62,000 nucleotides of DNA from assembly GCA_002633005.1 (NCBI GenBank), contig NMRA01000347.1:343311-405310 (forward strand). The letters are read 5' to 3'. Positions 22,601 through 34,600 of this stretch are shown here, piece after piece; the first letter of the stretch is position 1, and each line of letters opens with the position of its first letter. The position numbers and the translations under genes were made by a program. The notes under the pieces are model-generated. The model did no database searches. It worked only from the letters and a program-made list of their open reading frames with translations, and had not been told where the DNA came from. The DNA is from Phoronis australis (taxonomy: Eukaryota; Phoronida; Phoronidae).

Positions 22601-25600
22601 TTCGGTCAGGACCAAGTCGAGTCAAACTGAATTACGTTAATTAGGTTGTAGGAAATCTTCACGTTTTACCAATCAATGAGTTATATTCGTTCCATGGTTT
22701 TATCGTGTAAAGTTGAAACACTTTCACGCCGTAAAATCAACAGCAAAAAACTTGGAACCCCAAAATGTTCCAAAACGTTGGTGCGTTTCCAAGATGCATG
22801 GATAGTTTTTGGAGCACGCACCGCGTCCTTGGCGCAAACGTATTTCAATTCACGCACTGTGATTACTATTCTATTAGACGGATTCTAAAAATACAAAAAC
22901 TATCATGGCCCATAGGCTCTCCAAATTACCCCCGTAGACTTGAATCGGTGTGTGTCAATTCACACACTTTATTTCTAAGACGATGCCTGAAGATGGCTTC
23001 TTCGACCTTTAAAACATTTGGTTTTATGCCAGTTCCAAACTTACCAAGAGGAGCCGGAGAGCACACCGGTATAGGTTACCAAGTCCCAAAGCTGGCTGTC
23101 AGTCAGCGCGCTGATAGCTCCGCCCATACCAACCATGGCACGGAAACCGCCTCCCGAGCCCAGCACGCCTATGGTTGGAACCTGAGAACGAAAAAGGCTC
23201 CCTGACAGTTTACGCATCATGCAACATCAATGAGTGAATACAAATAACACAGTGATGATATCTTAACTTGGTAGCATTGTAAACTTCATTTAATTGTACA
23301 GTTGTATGTACTTGACGCAAAATGAACTGGATCGCCATCAATATGAAAAGTGTGTAACGAAATCTCCACATAACAATCGCAAGTATACTATTGTAACACA
23401 ATATGCAAAACCCGCATAGTACTTGGATATATTTTTCGATTTCAGATACTCATTCGTATCTTGTTTGGCTTCGAACGCACGACAACACGAAAATTTTCTG
23501 GACTCACCTCTCTTGCAGTCTTGGGTCCATCCTCCCCAAACATGACTTTCATGCTCTCGAGGACCTTGTTCCTGCGAGCCTTTCTAAAGGTTTTCTCCTC
23601 CTGACATAGACTCAAGCTGTATCTGAGATCGTGTTTCGTTCTGAATAATAATTAACAATCACAACCATGATCATAACCATGACAACTGATCTTATCGTTG
23701 AAATACAAGTTTTCAAAAATACCAAGGAGTACTTAAAACAGATCTTATTTAATTCGCATTCTTATTAGTTAGAATTTTTTGCTTTTCATGGGAAAATGAG
23801 CACACGTGTATCTATAAGTTAATCACCTCCGGCAAAAACGATTGAAACAGGGTGCACATGTATCAACGAAGGCGTGACGGTGAGAAGTGTCGTTGAGTAG
23901 GTACACGTATATTATTTATATAGACAGCCCGTTCTGGTTGGTACACCTATGTAAAGATGAATAGACTCACACCTAAATGAATCATAGGCCTACTGTGCTA
24001 TTCAGAATCAATGGCGGGTAATAAAAAATTACCTTCTCAGCCAGCGATATAAATCTTTTGTTAAGCTGTGTTTGTAGTACAGTCGGGACAGTTGTATTAC
24101 TGCTTTGCTGTAGGACCATATTTTAGATCATCGTGATAACCTACTGTACCAAATTGTCACGTTTTACACTTGACGGGCCTAACATTCTACGGTCCTAACT
24201 TTAAGGCTTCATCGTACTAAACCGTCAAGTTGTCGCTACGCTGTTCCGTGATACTGATAAGACGAACCAATTGCCACGTTTATTCTTATTTCGAGACATG
24301 TTTAACTTTAAAATTGTACAGTTAACAGTGAGTAGACAGAAACAACACTGACAAAAACGAGAGTGTGCGAAATGGCGGGAAGCAGAGTATTTGCCAGATA
24401 CCCGCGTGCCCGCAAAGTAGGTCAGTCAATGTAAGCAACTTGTGCCCGGCTTGCTATGGCGCAGCACGTGTTACGTGGACGTTTTACAGTAAATTTTCAG
24501 GGCGGGGTTGCATAAAACTTCAAAATTATGCGCTGGACAAGTTTGATTGTTTCATGACGTCAGCTGGATCGTTCAACAACAACAACGTGACGCCTGATAA
24601 TGCGACGTCATTGTTGCTCTACGGTTTATAAGTTTTATGCAACTGGGCGCTGGTGTATCAATTTGAAAATATGCCAGACTAGTTTTTGCAATATTTTATC
24701 TATTATTGGAATCCTTAATTAGTATTCAGTAAAAAGTCCAAACCATAAAATAAAAAATTAAAAAGCCACGCTAAACACTGTTCTGTCACAAATAACAACA
24801 GTGACTGCATTATTAGAACTTTGAAAAAAAATACTATAAAACGCTCAGGGGAGCATCATGCCTGAGAGGTGTATTCCCAAAGTCTGCTAAATGGTCACGC
24901 GTGGTTCACGTTTTCGTTGAATTAATTTGCAGTAGTGGGAATTTGCTTCCCACCTCGAAATAGAGGATCATTTTGCGATACATCAAGGATTTGTTTTAGC
25001 TGAATAAGGCACAGAACTAGGCGAAAGTCTTGCTTTTGAGTGTTCAATGTCCCTTTAAGAGTGGATACACTACTCACATTACCGACGAGCCGATTTCCAA
25101 GTCGAGTTCACAACCCTGTGACAAAAGAAAATGTCGTAATGAATGCAGGTACCACATTGTCTAATGTCTATGACAATTCATGTATTGAAGTTGTACAGCC
25201 GTGGATTGCCTTTTTTATGGAATTTTTAAATGAAAATGCAACTTTTACATAAACATGACTTTGTTTATATTTTGATTGCCCTTGGGGCTTCTGTTTTATA
25301 TGTTACCACTTTAAATACACTAAGTCTGCTTGACATAACTTTTTGCAAAAAGGCACACTTTTTATCATCAGATGCACCCAAAGGGCACAGGTTCAAACCT
25401 GGTCAGGAATATTCCTAGTCATCGTATAATCGTCCACACTACACTAGTTGAAAGCGCTCGAAAATCATGCAGGCAGACTTAAATAGAGACTCCTGCACGA
25501 GTCTCAGGTTTATGATATGATCAAAACGAGTTGGAAATTTTGTCAAAATCCCGAGGCTTGCTGAAGAGTGTAGGATTTGTTTTCTCGCATGAACCGTAAA

Positions 25601-28600
25601 AACGATCTTTCTTGTCGAAAAATTCGACGTGTCTAAAACTTTCAACAACATGACGCAACCTTTGTTAAAACACGCTTGCGCCATGTAAAGCTCAATTACA
25701 ATTGTGAATTGCATCAAGCATTCGTAACAAATATTCAAGTTAGAGTCTAATAAATAATCTTTGAAGTAGTAATAATAAACTTAAAAATATGTTTATAAAT
25801 AAAAGTCAGCAAAGCTTCCCCGCAAGTGAGCACTGAATTGACCTTGAGACAGAACAGCTAGTCTGTCTCGTAGCGATTCTTGAGTTGGGGTTCGTCTCCG
25901 TTTGAAATTGAACGTGGATATGGAATTCGCCGCGATAGATGGGTCCGTTTCACTGAGAAGTTGCTTGCCTGTCCTTCCGACTAGTACGTACAGTCACGAC
26001 AGCCGATTTGTCAACCATAATCTTGTCACCTTCACGAATTCCATTATTGTGTTTTGCAGACGATAAAATGTAAGGCGTATGGAATTCTACTTTTTGAGTT
26101 GCCCATGTAATATCAAAAAAAATACTTACTCGGCGTTATTAACCAGTCGTATTGTAACACATTCCATGTCATTTGAGAAAATGCGATATTATTCCACCCC
26201 TGTTGAGATTTACATATTCATACAAACGATATCTTGTCATTAACTAAAACGGCATACAACCCATAAACCTTGAATCAAGTTTTAACAAAATTTGCCAAAA
26301 CCGATTTGGGAATAATCGACGAAAAGGAAAATCTTGTCATAAACTGAAATGAGGGTGTTAAGATTGTCAACTGCGTCCGAAAAGTGACAAGTGACTGCGT
26401 ATTCCTACTACATATATCTGCTTTAAGTAACCTCCGCCAAAATTGATGGACAGTTAATTTCTTATAGAAAACTAAACCGGCAAAAGGCAGTGCCGCGATC
26501 GTTGACTTATCGAAGCTCCGCCCCTTGCGCAATGTCGATAAACAAACAAAAAATTTTGTTTGTCGGGTAAAATGGCGTCTTGGAAACGAAGGAATGTCAA
26601 GAATGCTGCGTTCTGAGTGGTCAGCTAGCCGTCACTCAAAATCCTGGCGATAGGTCAATTGACAGGTTATGACTCATACCGTTACATAACCCTGCGTCAA
26701 ATTTCAACATGGTTTTTGAAACAGTTTTAGTGAAAATAGACAGACTATCAAAAATAACGACTGATTGACGTAAGTCTGACTTCATGCGGCGGCAGATTGT
26801 TTGTGAGCGCGTAAGGACAGATCGAGCAAGATTCCTTTACTTAGGCTGTATTCAAGAAGTCGCAACTAATGCCCGAGTCGATCAAATAATACTCACATAT
26901 TCCATTTTAAATGTAATCTTTTGAGCAGCGATGTCTTCTGACCGGATATGGTACTTAACACTTCCAAGGACCTCGTTGGTTATGTAGTTCTCGTCCATCA
27001 GAATTATTTCTAGAAACGACGACACAACGATATGCAGTCGAGGATGAAGCTAGGTTAGCTACGGAGGGTGTTTTGGCCAAGTGGTCAGCGTTGGACAATT
27101 ATCACGTGATGGCACACCTTCAATGCACACTTGCGCTTAAAGAGTTTCCCATAGAATAATCCGAGCCATCCACATTGCGTTTCTCTCAAAAATAAACAAT
27201 TTTTGATAGTCCGCTGCGCGTGGCGTGGGAGTTCCCTTAATTGGAAGGTACGAATGACGTTATTTACATACGTTACGAGTGCGACATGACTTAAGTTATA
27301 AAATTTGGGCATCTACAATTTTCAAAATTTTCTGAGGCGGATGGTGTGCATTTTTCAAGGGAATCGTGAAATCGAACTCATCGTAATTGTGCTCTGAATT
27401 TGTTATTACAGTGTTGCCTCGATGATTTGTGAAATTGGATAAAATTTGAGAACGCAAAGATTTGACTATTTGATACTGTATCAATACTCGGATCACTCAC
27501 CTGTCGGTTGTCACTTTTTGGAGTTGTCGTCGGAGTTCTAACTCAAATTAGGTTTTGGAAATCGCTATGTACCCCTATTCTCCGTGATGTGCAAAGCAGG
27601 TGAAAAAATTAAAACACGACTCTTCAATTTTGAAAAATCACCCTCAGGTTTCGTGAAGTGACACTCCTGCACCCCTTTTACCGACGTTAATTACCCTTGG
27701 AAGAGCCTACCTATGTCGTGCTCCGTATTGGCTTCAACAAAAAAGTCGAAGCTTTCGTTCCAGACGGGATTAATGTTGTTAACAAAGGCGGTCGTAGTGA
27801 CCTCGGGATGTGCCGCGCCATTCACACGTAATATTACGAACGGGTCGGGCGTATCCACTGTAAAATAAAGGTTTAAATGTAAGTGGTGAAATTATAAAAT
27901 CCAAATCAAAACGTTAAACAAGTTTTAATTGATTTCTTTTTGTTGCTAATTAATGCGACGAATAAAATCCAAAATATGCGACCGTAGACAAAATTTGGCA
28001 AAGAACTAAATACGTTGGCTTTTAGCCATCGCACCAGGAAGTACTTTCCAACGCTTGCAAGTGACTTTATTCTGATCTCTTAACCTTGTCAAAGTCATTC
28101 AATTGAAGCCAAATACGTTATTGAATTCCATACGGTGTCAACAGGAAAGCAGAAACATTCCAATTTAAAAAGTCCATATTTTCGTATACAACTAAAGGAA
28201 CCATGTTTTGCTCCTCAATTCGCAAAGTTTGTGTTTCCGCAGTGAATATACCGTGAATGTCGTCAAGTAGTCCATCCCCCCAAAACAAAACAGAACCTTA
28301 ACATAAGCCCATGGACCTACGTTTAAACGCGCGTTAAAATCACAGTCAGTAAGTTTTCCCCAAGTAAACAGTGTCAGCGAGTGTCGAACAAAAACAGACT
28401 TTACGAGAAACAAGGCTGAGTTTAATGTATTTCTGCACGTTATGGTTTAACTACTAAATAAGCCATCATTGACACCATAAACTGTCTCAACTCCACCTTC
28501 CTGTCCTCACTAGGTGTCGCTAGCTCATTTTCTGTTCAAAGATTCCCTGTTGTCGAATGTACGTACAGGATTATATCCGAGCTACAGTGTACTAGAAAGT

Positions 28601-31600
28601 AAAAACATGCCAATTTTCCGAACATGTGCCCTGCGTCTTATTATTGCCAGGAATTCCCGGAACCACCGGTTCCTATCTCTGCCTTAGATCTCGGCACAAC
28701 GCATACATTTATCAATTCATCACTGTTAACCTCTAGCTTATGCCTTGTTAAACAGATTTGGAGCGATATGAGCAGTATCTTTTACTTTGATGTGATGAAT
28801 ACAACAACAGAGGACCATACATGTATATAACATACCTAAGTCTCCAAGCAATCCTTTGGAAACCTTTCGTGCTTCCAAGACAGTCACCCTAATTACGCAG
28901 CATTCGTTGTGTTTAACCTGCGGAAAACACACATATGCGCGTGGTCTGTAATACGAGTTATTAATCCACTAAACACTGAATCAGATTAGTGATTGAATTT
29001 CACTAAGGAAAATAATACCGTATAATATTGTATTTTTACAGATGCAGGAAAAAGTATTCTGTGTGAACAACCTCTCGCATTAAGAACTCTGTTTCGAATA
29101 TTTTCAAACTGAAATGTGATCGATGTAAAACGAGTTGGAGTCCAATGTGCCACAAGCACGTGCCATTTAATTAATACCGAGTACCAACGTTACTCTCTAG
29201 TCTCTTTTCAGTGAGGAATGATAGTATCACATCACGTGATATGCAAGTATGAGGGACATAAAGTGCAGTGCCGGGTTTGATTTAATGCCCCAGCTTTGTG
29301 TAGCATCAGAAAATCTATTATTTCCAAGAGTAATAATTCTAAGTTCTCTGAGCAATATTCAGTCAAGGAGCGGATAAAAAACTAATTTGTTTCATGCACA
29401 AAACGGCATGACACAGTGACGGATTTTGATTACTGTTTTGATTCAAGTTCATAATCCGTCATCAGCGTTCACTTTACACTATATGCTGGAAAGCAATGCG
29501 CCGCGACACCTACGTGTATGCAAAAGAAACGTAGCCGTGATCCATAACAATTTCAATTAACCAAAAGGATTTAGAATAAAATGCATAACATCATATGTGT
29601 GGCAAAATTCATGTCGTTACTTTTTACGTATTGTAATATTTCCGTAATAAGTGATGAAGGAATTAAGTATCAGCCAAATATGGACACCGTTAGGTGGCAG
29701 CACAGTGTGTAAAATGTCCAAAGACTTACCTCGAACAGCTGAAACCAGTCAAACCTGCAATAATAAGAAATCGTTGGTAAAACAAGGCAACAAAACCAAC
29801 ACAAAGAATGGAATACACCCGCGACTACAACGCAAAACGGTGCGGTTATGTGAACGCTTTTAGAGCTCTAACTTTTGAACTCTAAGTGATGCAGAACGTC
29901 GAAGATGGATTAAGTTTATCATCAAAAACTATTTGCCAAATTTCATGAAAACCTGTTAAGAAACTCGAAGATTCAGAGGCAAACGCAAAAAGTCAAACTG
30001 CTTTTTCCTGTACGAGTGACATTGGTGGTCGGATTTTTCCGGAAGAAGTGAGTGCTTTCAAGTTTATATGCAAAAAAGTCACAAGGAGTATACAGAGACG
30101 TCGGACCCGCCCGAAAACCAACTTCAGTCGCGCTCTTACCAACAGGATCACATCCACCGAGTTTCGGGCCGATTTGACAGTTATAGAGACGGTCGAATCC
30201 AAAACAATATGGCGCAGGTGATACAAAATAACCCTCACTGCAGGGCGCTGCTGTTTCCGTAATAGAAAACCATCAGTGCGGACATGTTCAAAATTCGAAT
30301 TGAAAGTGATCGTTAAATATTTTGTTCATTTACTTTCCACTTTGATTGTGGATCGGTGAACTGACATGCATGCATGTTCGCGTGTGTGTGTTTCCGTTCT
30401 TTTAAATTCAGTACATGTCGATGGTAAGTTATCTATTGGCAGTCCTCCGTCGTTGGTCAAGAACCAGACATTTAAAGGCGAAAACAACGCTTTTCATGTA
30501 ACTTTTAGCAAAAATAACGTTCGTTGATTATCCCAGATACATTTTTCACTTAATTACAGCTTTTCGTAATTTGATTAATTTCTCGTCCTCTACTCCGGAA
30601 GTAACGTTTTGGGAGGCAAGAGTTTTACGCCAATTTCTTTTCATTATAGTCTGACTGTGAGAGCTGTCGAGTCAGTCATTGTTCTACCTCGGTGATTACG
30701 ACCGAAGCTCAAAAGAAATTTTACGCTCGTATTTTTCGCCACCACCCAGTAAATTAATAAGCACTTGATCTTGTTTTTGTTATGCAAATTGTTTGTTATT
30801 CAACTTTCTTGAATAAAAAGTGAGAGATTTACTAACAACATTTAGAAATTTTACTCCATAACCTCCCGAAACCGTTTTGAACCAATGTTTTTTGCAATGT
30901 CATATGTCATCTGCACGCATTGTTAAGAGTAAAAAATAGTTGTAGGCGGTCTGACACACGTTGTAGCAGACGTGCACAGGTCGTGCATGTGGGCCCAATG
31001 CACTTATCACCTGGAACCATTTTATGATATATGAATATATATTTAAAACCGAGCTGAGTAGCTTGAAACCTGACTCAAGTGACCCAGTGGGACTCGAACC
31101 CACGCCCTCGAGTAAAGAAAGCGGGCACTTATCACACTAGGCCGCACTGCCTCCTCCTATCGTTAAGATTAAAAGAATGAAACTTTGCGTAAATAAATGA
31201 AAAATATGGTTATTTTAAAAAATCATAGAAAAGCATTGTCAGACAACTTGCTACATATACAATTTGGCACATCAATATGTACTAAATCGAGACCACTTTC
31301 AAGTGCCTGGGACGGTTAGGTCAGCAAGTAAAAACATTTCAGTCAGTTTTTGATATTTTCAAACTTTTGCACTTATATACTTCGCATCTGAGATTTCACT
31401 TTCTGAATACATCATAACATGTAAAAAAAACGATCATAAAATTACGAACTTAAGACTACGACCGCAAAACAGTAGAGTAAAATTACGAGCGCACAACTGC
31501 TTCAGAGCTCACAAACCAATTTCTCATTGGATGTTACTATTTCTGCTGTAAAATACGAGCGAAATCTCGGTCGTAATTACTCGCGACACTTTCACCGGTG

Positions 31601-34600
31601 CGGACGCGGTACTTTCTGTGACACATTGCATCTGAATTTGAGCTGCATTCTATGCGAGTAACTGTTACGGCATCCTGGTTTCAGGTATTACAAAATCCGT
31701 CTGATCTCAGGAACGCAAAGCTGAGTGCCCCCTAATTAAGCTGGGCCAAGAGCCTTACCGAGAACTCGATATGTCGACGTTTGCAAAATATCAAAGGTCT
31801 ACCGTTCTACAAATTCGAACCACCCCCGCGTCATGCTGGCTACGGGCCTGAAAACCGAATTCCATCAAGGCCTGTCAAGGAAGATATAAAATACGCCAGA
31901 AAACAATAAAGATACGGAAGTCAACGCAAAAAAGTAAAACTGCCACTAGGGGGCACAGCGACAGTCAGATCATTTAGAAACTCATCGCCGTCAGTTGTCA
32001 GCTTCATCCGAACTTCTCTTCCAAACCTCATTAAGAGTAAATTCTGCAAGGCGTTTAGGAGACACAGCACCAGACGCCGCAGTCCTGGGCCGAAATGACG
32101 GCACTGTGAAATTCTATTTGCATATCCGAGCGCATAAAAAGACGTTAAAATGTGCATAAAAGGGGGGACCATATAGGGTACTTCAAGTGTGCTACGCTAC
32201 AAAGTATCAAGCTGGCGTCATAGCTTATCGGTAATATTGTCTGAGCCCACTTTTTGTATAACCCCAAAAACGTCAATGTCAAATTCATTATTGACACATA
32301 TATCATTAACCGCAATCTAATGTCGACATTTATCTGATCTAAACACAAAAGCCATTTAGCTTATGTTTTCCTCTGACACCAAAGTACTCTCGCTCAGTGT
32401 GATGGGCACTTGTGATATTAGCCGACACTTCCTTGATTTTCGGATAACTTCAAGTAATTCTAAGAGGGGCGATTGTCATCTGTGCAGCAAAAAATTATAT
32501 TGTATTGTATTACTATGCTTACAAAGGGATCTAAAAAAATTATTATTCAGTTGATTGGTGTTTGCTTTCATTTTAGTCTAATTGCATCCCAATAATTATT
32601 ATATTTGCGAAACAACATCAAAATTATGTTTTCCTCAAGTAATTTATAAATGATAATTCCTCAAAATTGGTTTTATGTCTAGAAATCTTGTTTTTACCCA
32701 AGATAATTATAATCTTCACCACAGGCTCAGGCCTGGCTTGAGGGTCTCGGTATACAACTTGGTCTCCACCCAGTAGGTGACGGTGTTCCAAATGTGTGAC
32801 TAGGCAAATTACACTAGGACGGCAATCTTGGGATATCTTGGCTTCTACTTCGGTACATTCCGAACCCTTCGTGAGGCGAGAGCCCACTAGACGACGGTCT
32901 ACTGGAGTCTAGAACCTTCTGCTTAGTTATCTGTATTGCTGCAGCTTGTGGAATATTGACTGACCCGTACGAATATTCAGTGACCTTTTTGCAAGTACGT
33001 GGAACGCAAATAAATGCGTGCGCCTTAGATTTCGTCCAGAACACCTCGGGTGTTTTGCTGATCTCAATTTTCTCTGGGAATTGAAAGCTATCTGCGCTTG
33101 TGTGGCAAGTCATTAAACTTTCGAAGATACCTTCTGCGTTGCATATGACCAGGACATAAATTTGTGGCATGGGGAACTCCTCGGGTATTTTCGTATGTTA
33201 CGAAAATACTCGAGGTGTTCCAGATGACCGCTATCTCACAATCCTTTGTTTGCGGATATGACGTTCCTCGTTATCCGTAAAAAGGTCAATATTCTAAGAC
33301 CTCTTGTGGTCATGATCAGGCACTCGGACCAGAGTCTCGAAATTTTGGTTCCATTTTGGTCGAGACCCAGTTGGTGAAATGAGCGGACGTGTTGTGATAA
33401 ATCAGACCTTTAAACAATACAGTGCGACACCACACCGAGCACAATACAGTGCGATGAAATTCGAAACAATACAATACGACATAATGCATTACGGTACGCT
33501 ACAATACGATTCAACACCACGTTGCAGTAAAACAAAACAAACAACATGGCATGATTTAATATGAAATAAAAATGTCTGCCGTGTCTCGATGACTGATACG
33601 TAAGACTACGGGGTACTTTTCTTTTCAAAATTCACAGCCGCTGTAAATCATAGTCCAGTGTTAAAAATAGCATCGACTTTCTTCACAGAGCATTTGTTCC
33701 TCAAAAGCAATGTTAGCGCGACAGTGTATTTCGTTTGAATAGAACTGTGCTACAACATACATGGGCTGCGCAACACTGAAAAAGTGGGGGGCTAAAGCCC
33801 CTCAGCCCCCTGTGGTGCACTAGCTATAGACCACGTGCGGCGTAGCACTGAAAAAGTGGGGGCTATAGCCCCAAGCTCCCTATGGTGAGTCGCCCATGTC
33901 ATATCGGCAGGACTTCCCAAGGGCCATAATACTTGCTGCCCTGGCGGCGGAAACTAACTCTCCGAGACAAGCAACTTAGGTGGGTCTCTATGAAGCAATA
34001 ACGACCTGTCAAGTCTTGTCAAACCTAGCAATCATTTTTACAAGAATCAATATGAGACTGGTCGAATACGATTAAGTGGGTTCCCAGAGTAATATAGATC
34101 CGTCTACCTCCTACACTGGGATGGGTCCGCCTAACTCCTACACTGGGATGGGTCCTACCTGCTACACTGGGATGGGTCCTACCTGCTACACTGGGATGGG
34201 TCCTACCTGCTACACTGGGATGGGTCCTACCTGCTACACTGGGATGGGTCCTACCTCCCACACCCCATTGTGTTTGCGCAGTGAATTTGAACAGCGTTTC
34301 CCTGTCTCCGCAAATCCGGCAATTGAAAATCAGCGAAGTATCTCAATATAGGTGGGGAACTTTTTTAAAAGTACATGGATTTCGTTGCCAAATCGATCCA
34401 AAGAAGACAGAACGGAAGAGCTTAGGCCTATTTTGTCACTCCTAAACGATATCTCTCATGTAATGTTTCTAACGCATAAATAGTTGGTGTATTTATTGAT
34501 GACACGTCCTAATGGATAATAAAAAAATATAAAAAATAATTACAGGCAGTCTGGTACACGTTGTAATAGACGTGCGCAGGCGCGCATGTGGGCCCATTGC

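Noticed and set aside
25370-25405. B-box-like GGTTCAAACCTGG
   Set aside because: A short palindrome with no cloverleaf around it.
31440-31590. Repeated ACGA/TACGAG words as a possible binding array
   Set aside because: Too irregular. No period or symmetry could be established by eye.
33379-33628. Frames over a CAATAC(G/A) degenerate repeat
   Set aside because: The repeat words explain the open frames on both strands.
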